In this document: positions 1 to 6,045 of the stretch, in pieces
Layout of the letters: each line of letters begins with the position of its first letter
Position numbering within the stretch: the stretch's first letter is position 1
Assembly (NCBI GenBank): GCA_007127655.1
Contig: SKYX01000405.1
Location: forward strand, 1-8,275
Origin: Desulfonatronum sp.
GTDB taxonomy: Bacteria > Desulfobacterota > Desulfovibrionia > Desulfovibrionales > Desulfonatronaceae
Length of the DNA stretch: 8,275 nucleotides
Reading direction: 5' to 3'
The notes under the pieces: generated by a model
Told to the model about the DNA's origin: nothing
The model's database searches: none
Seen by the model: only the letters and a program-made list of their open reading frames with translations
Made by a program: the position numbers and the translations under genes

Positions 1-88
1 GCAATGGTTCGATGAACGAATCCTGGCTCAGTCAGACAGGCGAGGCCGAAAAATCGAGACAAGCCCGAACGCAGGTGAGTAGTTACAA
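1..88 (+). repeat. Dispersed 88-bp repeat, copy A
   Basis: This stretch recurs in inverted orientation at 5857-5944 with the same length and, by direct comparison, only four differences (84/88 identical). Its first 14 bases and its positions 40-70 also recur in direct orientation at 5979-5992 and 6015-6045. Similarity to copy B stops sharply after GTTACAA at position 88. The left edge is the window edge, so the true left boundary is unknown, although copy C shares no sequence to the left of GCAATGG with copy B. Positions 6-11 and 17-22 can pair (GGTTCG with CGAATC, one G-T pair) around a 5-base loop. It lies 270 bp upstream of minC in the same orientation. No transposase is nearby. I do not recognise it as a named family. 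Confidence 0.88.
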
Positions 89-346
89 TCGCGATCGAAA
101 TTGAAATTTGAAAATCCTGTGCATCACCTCGTGATGACACCAACTTCTTGGATATGACGTTCGATTTCGATTTCGATACCGATTCAGATAATGGGCGAGG
201 ATCGAAAACAAACTTGCCTGGGGCCGAATCTCTCTGGGCTTGTCTTCGCGCGCATCCCGCTGTAAACCTTGCCGCCATGCCCCAGCACGACTCGCCATCT
301 TCTCAGCGTTCTTCCCGTCAGCCGGGAGCCCTGTCCAGTCAGCCCC
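89..346. other. Non-coding leader region upstream of minC
   Basis: No convincing gene lies here. It contains the hexamer stem-loop at 94-177 and a possible but weak promoter. GATAAT at 187-192 resembles a sigma-70 -10 box, with TTTCGA at 165-170 as a poor -35 box 16 bases upstream. This promoter reading is speculative because the -35 match is only three of six bases. Positions 193-346 hold nothing I recognise. Open frames crossing the region have low-complexity translations such as alternating Asp-Phe or Arg-Asn, a by-product of the hexamer repeats. Confidence 0.5.
94..177. repeat. Imperfect inverted hexamer repeat (stem-loop)
   Basis: The left arm at 94-112 is made of CGAAAT-type hexamers and the right arm at 160-177 of CGATTT hexamers. 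The arms are reverse complements apart from one position that would be a G-U pair in RNA and one extra T on the left. A second, small hairpin sits inside the loop: CATCAC (122-127) and GTGATG (131-136) with a 3-base loop, extended by GTG (119-121) and CAC (138-140) past one bulged A. The element begins immediately after copy A, so it could be part of a larger compound element. It also lies in the probable 5' leader of minC. Confidence 0.7.
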
Positions 347-350
347 GGAG
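347..350 (+). promoter_or_regulatory. Ribosome binding site deciding the minC start
   Basis: GGAG lies 8 bases before the ATG at 359. The open frame extends upstream to another ATG at 269, but the 30 extra residues are Pro/Ser-rich and unlike any MinC N-terminus. This site and the protein alignment therefore favour the start at 359. Confidence 0.7.
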
Positions 351-358
351 TTCGTTTG

Positions 359-1042
359 ATGTCGGCTTTTGAGATCCGGGGCAAAGTCGCCCCCTGCACG
401 CTGTTTCGTCCCTTGACGCCGAACCTGGACGACCTGATCGCCGATGTGGACAATCGCCTGAGCCAGACGCCGGAGTTCTTCCGCAACATGGCCGTCATTG
501 TGGACCTGAGCGGGCTGGGGGAGTTGCGCGAAAGCATCAATTTACAGGCACTGGTCCGGACCTTGCGCGAAAAGGGGCTGACGCCCGTGGGCATCCAGGG
601 CGGGAACGAATACCAGGAGCGCTTGGCCCCAAATCTGTATCTGGGGGTTTTCCCCATCGGCAAGCAAACCTCCCCGACAACGCCCGCCGAGCAGCCCGCC
701 TGCCCGTCCCCGGACAAACCGGCCATGCTGGTGGAAAAACCGGTCCGGTCCGGACAGCAAATCTATGCCAAGGGCCGCGACCTGATCGTCTTGGCTCCGG
801 TCGGTCCTGGGGCCGAGGTCATCGCCGACGGCAACGTACACATCTACGCTGCGTTGCGCGGTCGGGCCCTGGCCGGGGTGATGGGCAATGAAAACGCGCG
901 TATCTTTTGCAAGGAGCTGCGCGCGGATTTGATTTCCGTGGCCGGATTCTATCAGGTCAGCGAAGACCTGCCCGAGGACATGCTCGGCCGACAGGTCCAG
1001 GTCAGGCTGGCCGGACATCAATTGCTGGTCGAGGCAATATGA
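359..1042 (+). CDS. minC: Septum site-determining protein MinC
   Basis: This is the division inhibitor that blocks FtsZ assembly away from mid-cell and is recruited to the membrane by MinD. The 227 residues are close to the usual MinC length (about 230). Residues 1-100 form the N-terminal FtsZ-inhibitory domain. Residues about 101-127 are a Pro/Ala/Thr-rich linker. The C-terminal beta-helix domain follows, with the hallmark RSGQ at 130-133 and DGNVHIYAALRGRALAG at 157-173, the conserved surface used for dimerisation and MinD binding. The next block, RIFCKELRADLISVAGFY, is also typical. The start at 359 was chosen for the GGAG 8 bases upstream and because translation from 269 would add a non-conserved extension. 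It is the first gene of a minC-minD-minE operon, with 66 bp before minD. Identification is firm; only the start is an inference. Confidence 0.96.
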   Translation: MSAFEIRGKVAPCTLFRPLTPNLDDLIADVDNRLSQTPEFFRNMAVIVDLSGLGELRESINLQALVRTLREKGLTPVGIQGGNEYQERLAPNLYLGVFPIGKQTSPTTPAEQPACPSPDKPAMLVEKPVRSGQQIYAKGRDLIVLAPVGPGAEVIADGNVHIYAALRGRALAGVMGNENARIFCKELRADLISVAGFYQVSEDLPEDMLGRQVQVRLAGHQLLVEAI

Positions 1043-1108
1043 TCCAGACGCCGACAATAATCGAAACACATTCAACACCCTGAACAGCGTTCATGATCAG
1101 GAGGAACC

Positions 1109-1915
1109 GTGGGAAAAATAGTAGTTGTCACTTCCGGCAAGGGAGGAGTCGGGAAAACCACATCCAGCGCGTCGCTGGCCACCGGCTTGGCACGGCGAGG
1201 TTTGCAAACCGCCGTCCTTGATTTCGACGTCGGCCTGCGCAACCTGGATCTGATCATGGGCTGCGAAAGACGGGTGGTCTACGACTTTGTGAACGTCATT
1301 CAGGGCGACGCTACGCTGAACCAAGCTCTGATCCGCGACAAGCGAGTGGAGAACCTCTATATCCTGCCGGCCTCCCAGACCAAGGACAAGGAAGCCTTGC
1401 ACCAAGATGGGGTGGCCAAGGTTCTGGAGGACCTGAATTCGCGCTTCGACTTCATCATCTGCGATTCCCCGGCCGGAATCGAACACGGTGCGCTGATGGC
1501 CATGCATTTCGCGGACGAGGCCATCGTGGTCACCAACCCCGAAGTCTCCTCGGTGCGCGATTCAGACCGTATTCTGGGGCTTTTGCAAAGCAAGACCGTC
1601 AAGGCCAAGAACGGTGAAGTGATCAAGGAACATCTCCTGCTGACCCGCTACGACCCCGAACGCGTTCAACGCGGGGACATGCTCAGCGTGGAGGATGTTC
1701 AGGAAATCCTGGCCATTCCCCTGCTCGGGGTCATCCCGGAATCCAAATCTGTCCTGACAGCCTCCAACTCCGGTGAACCTGTGATCCTGGACGAAGTCAG
1801 CGACGCCGGCCAGGCATACTCGGACGCCGTGGCCAGGCTGCTTGGGGAGGAGCTCCCCCAGCGATTCATCCATCCTGTCAAGAAGGGTTTCTTCTCGCGG
1901 TTGTTGGGGGGCTGA
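1109..1915 (+). CDS. minD: Septum site-determining ATPase MinD
   Basis: A ParA/MinD-family ATPase that cycles between cytosol and inner membrane, carrying MinC and being discharged by MinE. It has 268 residues, the normal family length. The deviant Walker A motif GKGGVGKTT is at 10-18, with signature lysines K11 and K16. The switch region DFDVGLRNLDL is at 38-48, and the Walker B region FIICDSPAGIE is at 115-125 with D119. The C-terminus, KKGFFSRLLGG (258-268), is the amphipathic membrane-targeting helix. The start codon is GTG at 1109, supported by a strong AGGAGG at 1099-1104 and by the conserved MGKIVVVTSGKGG beginning. It lies 66 bp after minC and one base before minE, so the three are almost certainly co-transcribed. 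No key residue is missing. Confidence 0.98.
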   Translation: MGKIVVVTSGKGGVGKTTSSASLATGLARRGLQTAVLDFDVGLRNLDLIMGCERRVVYDFVNVIQGDATLNQALIRDKRVENLYILPASQTKDKEALHQDGVAKVLEDLNSRFDFIICDSPAGIEHGALMAMHFADEAIVVTNPEVSSVRDSDRILGLLQSKTVKAKNGEVIKEHLLLTRYDPERVQRGDMLSVEDVQEILAIPLLGVIPESKSVLTASNSGEPVILDEVSDAGQAYSDAVARLLGEELPQRFIHPVKKGFFSRLLGG

Positions 1916-1916
1916 G

Positions 1917-2171
1917 ATGGGTATTTTTAGCTATTTTCGATCCAAGAAGTCCACGGCCCAGGTCGCCAAGAATCGCCTGCAAATTATCGTCGCCCACGAA
2001 CGCGCCCAGAATTCGGGCTACGACTTCCTGCCCAGATTGCGTCAGGAAATCCTGCTTGTGGTCCAAAAGTACGTCCATGTGGAACTGGAACACATCAACG
2101 TGGACGTGAACCGCGACGGGGACTGCGAAGTCCTGGAGTTCAACGTCACCTTGCCGGACAGCAAATCATAG
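1917..2171 (+). CDS. minE: Cell division topological specificity factor MinE
   Basis: MinE stimulates the MinD ATPase and generates the Min oscillation or gradient that confines MinC to the poles. It has 84 residues, against 88 in E. coli. The N-terminus MGIFSYFRSKK is the membrane-targeting segment. Residues about 17-29 (AKNRLQIIVAHER) are the MinD-contact region that switches between helix and strand. Residues about 35-84 form the topological specificity domain, including LPRLRQEIL and the closing beta strand CEVLEFNVTLP. The ATG at 1917 was preferred to an upstream in-frame ATG at 1842 because it gives the canonical N-terminus. A run of six G at 1906-1911 can serve as the ribosome binding site. 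One base separates it from the minD stop, which suggests translational coupling. Confidence 0.96.
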   Translation: MGIFSYFRSKKSTAQVAKNRLQIIVAHERAQNSGYDFLPRLRQEILLVVQKYVHVELEHINVDVNRDGDCEVLEFNVTLPDSKS

Positions 2172-2254
2172 CCCCGTGGCCCCTTTGGGCATGCACGCCA
2201 TGTTTCTGACCAGAACATCTGTTTCGGTCAACGCTTGCAGCCTTGTGTATCTTG

Positions 2255-2298
2255 CTCGCCGACGGACGTTCTCCTCTTGCCGCCTTCCGAACCATTGC
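2255..2298 (-). repeat. Possible decayed fragment of the dispersed repeat
   Basis: On the minus strand, the 11-base GCAATGGTTCG (2288-2298) is identical to the start of copies A, B and C. After 27 unrelated bases comes GGCGAG (2255-2260), the same spacing as between these two blocks in copy A (1-11 and 39-44). The 27 bases between match copy A no better than chance. It lies just after the response-regulator stop codon, in the gap between convergent operons. It may be a worn or core-swapped family member, or coincidence. Confidence 0.3.
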
Positions 2299-2305
2299 TG
2301 ACGGC

Positions 2306-3673
2306 TCAGGATTGTTTCCCCCGCTTGGGAATATCAATCCCATATTTTCGCACCTTGTAATGCATCGCCCTTCGGCTGATGCCCAGGAGGTCGGCGGCGT
2401 CCTTTTGCACCCAGTTTACATGTTTAAGAGCGCGAACTATCGCATTACGTTCGCTTTCATCCAGGGAGAGCACCGAGGCTTCAGGCTGCTGCGCGGACGG
2501 CTCCACATGAAGGTCCTCGGCGCTGAGCACTTGATTGTCCGACAGTAAAGAGGAAACCTCCATAACATGCCGCAATTCGCGGACGTTGCCAGGCCATGGG
2601 TGCTTTTCCAGAAGGCGCAGGGCGGCTGTTGAGAGTTCAGGGCACGGCATGTTGGACTGTTCGCAGAAGGATTGCAGAAAAAAGACCGCCAGAGCAGGGA
2701 TATCCTCCCGACGATCCCGCAGCGGCGGGACGTGCACACGAACGACCTTCAGACGATAGTACAGGTCCTCACGGAACGTCCCCTGCCCGACCATGGTCGC
2801 CAAATCGGCATTGGTGGCCGCGACAACCCGGCAATTGACCGTGGTGGTATGTACATCGCCAAGCCTGCGCACGGTCTTCTCCTGCAGAAACCGCAGCAAC
2901 CGTGTCTGCATTTCCATGGAAATATTGCCGATTTCGTCCAGGAACAGCGTCCCCCCGTTCGCTGCCTGGATCAGACCCTGCTTCTCCCGCAGGGCATGGG
3001 TGAATGCGCCCTTGATGTGGCCGAAAAGTTCACTTTCCAGCAACGTTGATTGCGTAGACCCACAATCAACCACCACCAGCGGTCCGCTCGCCCGCCTGCT
3101 CGACCGATGCAGCAACCGGGCGACAAGTTCCTTGCCTGTTCCGGATTCTCCCTCAATGAGCACGGTGACGTCGCTTGGGGCAACACGCTTGATTAACGTC
3201 AACAGCTTGGCCATGGCCGGGCTTTGTCCGGTCACCAGCCCGATATCCCTCATGTCGGAAAGGTCGAGGCTCGTCGTTTGGGTGCTCGGCCTTCCGGCAA
3301 GCACCTCCTTGACCTTGGCAACGAGTTCCCGCCCATCGAACGGCTTGGTCAGGTAGTCGGCAGCTCCCTGTTGGACGGATGCCACGGCTTCGGGGATGCG
3401 TCCGTAGGCCGTCAGCAAAATAACCGGCAATCCGGGCCAGCCCTTCCGAACTTCTTTCAACAGTTCCTGGCCGTTCAGCCCGGGCATTCGGATATCCGAA
3501 AGCACCAGGTCAATAGCCTGGCCATTCAATTGCGCCAAGGCGTCATGACCGTCCTGGGCGGTCAGCACGGAGAATCCGGCGGAAGCCAGCCGTGTCTCCA
3601 GGAGATGGAGAATGTTCGGGTCGTCATCCACCACCAGGACGCAATTTTCAGCGCGATTTTCTACTTGGCTCAA
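2306..3673 (-). CDS. Sigma-54-dependent response regulator, GlrR/QseF-like (NtrC family)
   Basis: A DNA-binding regulator of 455 residues that should be phosphorylated by the adjacent kinase and activate sigma-54 RNA polymerase. The receiver domain (about 10-125) has acidic residues D16/D17, phosphoacceptor D60, T88 and K110. The AAA+ domain (about 145-385) has Walker A GESGTGKE at 175-182, Walker B GGTLFLDEIG at 240-249, a sensor residue N288, arginine-finger region FREDLYYRL and PGNVRELRH at 361-369. The C-terminal Fis-type helix-turn-helix spans about 423-444. The sigma-54 contact loop, normally GAFTGA, reads GAFTHA (H226, codon at 2996-2998). The start is TTG at 3671-3673, overlapping the lipoprotein TGA as TTGA, with GGAG 7 bases upstream. 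E. coli GlrR is of similar size and gene order. The family call is firm; the GlrR/QseF assignment rests on the operon layout. Confidence 0.93.
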   Translation of the reverse strand: MSQVENRAENCVLVVDDDPNILHLLETRLASAGFSVLTAQDGHDALAQLNGQAIDLVLSDIRMPGLNGQELLKEVRKGWPGLPVILLTAYGRIPEAVASVQQGAADYLTKPFDGRELVAKVKEVLAGRPSTQTTSLDLSDMRDIGLVTGQSPAMAKLLTLIKRVAPSDVTVLIEGESGTGKELVARLLHRSSRRASGPLVVVDCGSTQSTLLESELFGHIKGAFTHALREKQGLIQAANGGTLFLDEIGNISMEMQTRLLRFLQEKTVRRLGDVHTTTVNCRVVAATNADLATMVGQGTFREDLYYRLKVVRVHVPPLRDRREDIPALAVFFLQSFCEQSNMPCPELSTAALRLLEKHPWPGNVRELRHVMEVSSLLSDNQVLSAEDLHVEPSAQQPEASVLSLDESERNAIVRALKHVNWVQKDAADLLGISRRAMHYKVRKYGIDIPKRGKQS

Positions 3674-4275
3674 TTGACCACTCCAGGCGCGGAGAGTTGA
3701 CGTTTTTGTTGCTCCAAAAACTGAAACAAGGCTTCCAGTTCCTCGACCTGGCTTCGAAGTAGAGTGACTTGTTCCTGTAACGTTGCGATCTGTTTGGACT
3801 TCACTTCGAATTGCGTACGCAGCGCTCGGCTATCCTGTCGTTCTACATGGAATTCAAGGGTACCCTGGAGCACAGGGCGCATCAAATCTGGGTTCAGGGG
3901 CACGCCTCCAGCCCCGAGTCTCAAAGCGAGATGATCAAAATCGCTCAAATGTCGTTCAGCCGTGTCCACGTCCTCAGCGGACAGCAAGCCGGAAAGGACG
4001 GCTCCCAGCATCGCCCTGTCCAAAATATCCACTTTGTCCGTTTCCAGGGCAGTCCTGAGAAACAGTGACCGCGCCTCGACATAGTCCTCGCGCTGGTAGG
4101 TGCTTAACGCCCGTGCCAGCCGATCGTGACCCAGGCTCCAGTCCACCTCGTCCAATGCAGGTCGAAACAGAGCCCCGCCCTGCTTCCACGGCGCTCCTGC
4201 GTGAGAACAACCCAAGAGCGAGGTGATCAGTAAGACCGTCAGGACGAAAGCAAGTGTTCGAAGTGATTGTCGCAT
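3670..4275 (-). CDS. YfhG/QseG-like envelope lipoprotein
   Basis: A predicted lipoprotein of 201 residues between kinase and regulator genes. The N-terminus has a basic start (MRQSLR), a hydrophobic stretch (about 8-19) and a lipobox LLGC ending at C23. The residue after the cysteine is Ser rather than Asp, which by the enterobacterial sorting rule suggests the outer membrane. Residues about 56-80 look like a TPR-type helical hairpin, and about 148-185 form a heptad-rich coiled coil (QIATLQEQVTLL, VEELEALFQFLEQQ). In enterobacteria the lipoprotein at this position, QseG/YfhG, is needed for full activity of the partner kinase; a similar role here is inferred from position. The ATG at 4275, 5 bp after the kinase stop, was chosen because it gives a normal lipoprotein signal peptide. 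No good ribosome binding site precedes it, so translational coupling is likely. The 3' end overlaps the regulator start by 4 bp. Confidence 0.8.
   Translation of the reverse strand: MRQSLRTLAFVLTVLLITSLLGCSHAGAPWKQGGALFRPALDEVDWSLGHDRLARALSTYQREDYVEARSLFLRTALETDKVDILDRAMLGAVLSGLLSAEDVDTAERHLSDFDHLALRLGAGGVPLNPDLMRPVLQGTLEFHVERQDSRALRTQFEVKSKQIATLQEQVTLLRSQVEELEALFQFLEQQKRQLSAPGVVN
3681..3684 (-). promoter_or_regulatory. Ribosome binding site supporting the TTG start of the regulator
   Basis: On the minus strand GGAG sits 7 bases before the TTG at 3671-3673, inside the end of the lipoprotein gene. It supports the rare start codon, which overlaps the upstream stop as TTGA. Confidence 0.6.
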
Positions 4276-4280
4276 GCGTC

Positions 4281-5714
4281 TTACTGTTGCTGGTCCGTGA
4301 CCAGGGGGAGCGTGAAACAGAACGCGCTTCCGGTTGATGACGTATCCTCCAGCCATATCTCTCCTGAATGCGCCTCAATGATCAGTCGGGAAATACTCAA
4401 GCCCAGCCCGGCCCCATCGGAAATTTTTTGCACGCCCTCTCCACGGTAGAAACGTTGAAAAACATATTTTCGTTCTCCCGGAGGGATTCCCGGGCCTTGA
4501 TCCATGACACATGTTTTCACCATGCTGGATGCCTCCAGCACGGTAACGTTGATCGTGACCAATGAGTTACATGGAGCGAATTTCAAGGCATTTCCCAGCA
4601 GGTTGAAGAGCACTTGTTGAATATGTTCCTTGTCAGCCAAAACCCAAATCTCTTTTTTCAGGCGAGGCGCTTTGACGATGATGGATTTCTTCACGGCAAT
4701 GGGTTGGATACGCTGGGTGGCCTCGCGAACCAGATCCAGGAGGGGCAGGGCTTGCACAGAGAGGTCGACCCGTTTTGAACCCAAGTTAGAGATCTGCATC
4801 AGCTTCGCAAGCAGATCGGAAAGCCTGCACGCCTCATTTTGTGCAATATCCAGGTAGGCTGACTGGCGATGATCCACCGTTCCTAGGACCCCGTCCTGGA
4901 CGAGACTGACGGCCTCCCGGATGCTCGTCAACGGCGTACGGATTTCGTGGCTGAGCATGGATATGAACTCCGCGCGTACCCGGGCTTCCACCTCCAACCG
5001 CTCGGCCATTTCATTAAACGCCCCAGCCAGTTCCCCCAATTCATCCGAGGAATTTGTCCGGATCGGCTGGAACTCCTCATCATTGGCCACTCTGTTTATG
5101 CCCAGACGGATTTCCCGCAGTGAGCGATTAAAATGGATTGCAATACCAAGGCTTGTAGCTACGCCCAAAAAAGTCATCGCCACCAACCCCGCAATCCCCC
5201 AACGGTATGCGGCTTCTCCTCGGGCGTAAATCTCCTGAACGCTCAGATTGATCCGATCAAAAAGGCTCAGACGATCCATCGAAATCAGAGTGATCCACAG
5301 CTCTGTCTGTTCTTCACCGGGCAGTCCGGCATGATTCCCATTGTGAAGATAATTAGCAAGGTCCGCATGTAAGAAGGAAATACCCGGAGAAAGGTCGCCT
5401 TGGCTGGCGAACCCACCCACCAGGAAACGTATGTTTTCCAAGTGGTCCCAGGAGGCGGAAAGATATTCCTCTCGACCAAGAATCTCGTATTTCCGAAGAT
5501 TTTCAAGATAACTCAAAAGCGTATCCATGACCTGATCGGATCTTGCGACCCTGGCGAAATCTTCACCGACGATCCGTCCCGAAGTGGAGACGACATCCCT
5601 GATGCCCAAGAAGAGAGAAAAGATAATGATAGAAAAGCACGTAGTCAGAGCGAGACTCCAAACCAGAAGTTTCGTCGTCACTCCGATGCGTAACGGAAGT
5701 AATGTCTTGGCCAC
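4281..5714 (-). CDS. Membrane sensor histidine kinase, GlrK/QseE-like
   Basis: A 477-residue two-component sensor kinase, first gene of the kinase-lipoprotein-regulator operon. Transmembrane helix 1 is at about 17-38. A periplasmic sensing domain follows (about 40-170), largely helical with no domain I recognise. Transmembrane helix 2 is at about 172-195 and a HAMP linker at about 195-246. The dimerisation/phosphoacceptor domain carries H256 in FISMLSHEIRTPLTSI. The ATPase domain has an N box NLLGNALKFA (371-380, N375), G1 DQGPGIPP (405-412), F box FQRFYRG and G2 GAGLGLS (434-440). All catalytic motifs are intact. The start is GTG at 5714, preceded by GGGAGGG at 5718-5724. The N-terminal half is AT-richer than the neighbouring operons. 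The signal sensed is unknown; the GlrK/QseE likeness rests on domain order and gene neighbours. Confidence 0.93.
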   Translation of the reverse strand: MAKTLLPLRIGVTTKLLVWSLALTTCFSIIIFSLFLGIRDVVSTSGRIVGEDFARVARSDQVMDTLLSYLENLRKYEILGREEYLSASWDHLENIRFLVGGFASQGDLSPGISFLHADLANYLHNGNHAGLPGEEQTELWITLISMDRLSLFDRINLSVQEIYARGEAAYRWGIAGLVAMTFLGVATSLGIAIHFNRSLREIRLGINRVANDEEFQPIRTNSSDELGELAGAFNEMAERLEVEARVRAEFISMLSHEIRTPLTSIREAVSLVQDGVLGTVDHRQSAYLDIAQNEACRLSDLLAKLMQISNLGSKRVDLSVQALPLLDLVREATQRIQPIAVKKSIIVKAPRLKKEIWVLADKEHIQQVLFNLLGNALKFAPCNSLVTINVTVLEASSMVKTCVMDQGPGIPPGERKYVFQRFYRGEGVQKISDGAGLGLSISRLIIEAHSGEIWLEDTSSTGSAFCFTLPLVTDQQQ

Positions 5715-5856
5715 TTACCCTCCCAATCCGGTGTTGCTCTGAGGCGCTTTGCTCGCCCCCATCATGTCAGGGCATTTCACGGACCACAACCGTATGATTG
5801 TGCGCATCTCCAACTCCTGCCTTCTGCCAAGTGCAGGTCACATAATGTCTCCGCTT

Positions 5857-5944
5857 TTGTAACTCCTCACCTGCGTTCGGGCTCGTCTCGAATTTTCAGC
5901 CTCGCCTGTCTGACTGAGCCAGGATTCGTTCATCGAACCATTGC
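5857..5944 (-). repeat. Dispersed 88-bp repeat, copy B
   Basis: Read on the minus strand it matches copy A (1-88) over the full 88 bases with four substitutions and no indels. The two copies are inverted relative to each other and enclose about 5.8 kb. Copy B lies 142 bp upstream of the kinase gene and in the same orientation as that gene, just as copy A lies upstream of minC. It is also head-to-head with copy C, 34 bp away. Confidence 0.9.
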
Positions 5945-6045
5945 CGGACGCCTGAAGTGCCAACTGTTGTTTATTCGGGCAATGGTTCGATGTTACAAAG
6001 CCGGCGAAGGAGTTGCGAGGCTGAAAAATCGAGACAAGCCCGAAC
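5875..6045. repeat. Large interrupted palindrome formed by copies B and C
   Basis: Inner arms 5931-5944 and 5979-5992 are a perfect 14-bp inverted repeat around a 34-bp spacer. Outer arms 5875-5905 and 6015-6045 are inverted repeats matching at 29 of 31 positions. Between inner and outer arms are unpaired cores of 25 bases (in B) and 22 bases (in C). DNA or RNA from this region could fold into a long hairpin with one internal loop. Confidence 0.85.
5979..6045 (+). repeat. Dispersed repeat, core-swapped copy C
   Basis: Bases 5979-5992 equal the first 14 bases of copy A, and 6015-6045 match copy A positions 40-70 at 30 of 31 positions. The 25-base core of A (15-39) is replaced by 22 unrelated bases (5993-6014), and similarity ends after CCCGAAC, so the last 18 bases of A are absent. 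It is in direct orientation to A and inverted to B. Confidence 0.85.

Noticed and set aside
148..372. Plus-strand open frame starting with an Asp/Phe-rich peptide.
   Set aside because: The low-complexity start is the CGATTT hexamer repeat read in one frame, and the end overlaps minC out of frame.
1187..1206. TGGCAC followed by TTTGCA inside minD, resembling a sigma-54 promoter.
   Set aside because: The spacing between the two blocks is about three bases too long for the strict -24/-12 geometry, and it lies inside a conserved coding region.
2200..2218. Small hairpin ATGTTTCT/AGAACAT after minE, considered as a min operon terminator.
   Set aside because: The stem is short and AT-rich with a bulge, and no run of T follows. 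I cannot support a terminator in the 2172-2305 gap on either strand.
5785..5802. CACAA and TTGTG inverted repeat with an 8-base loop upstream of the kinase gene, a possible operator.
   Set aside because: The arms are only five bases long, such pairs are frequent by chance, and no second copy was found nearby.
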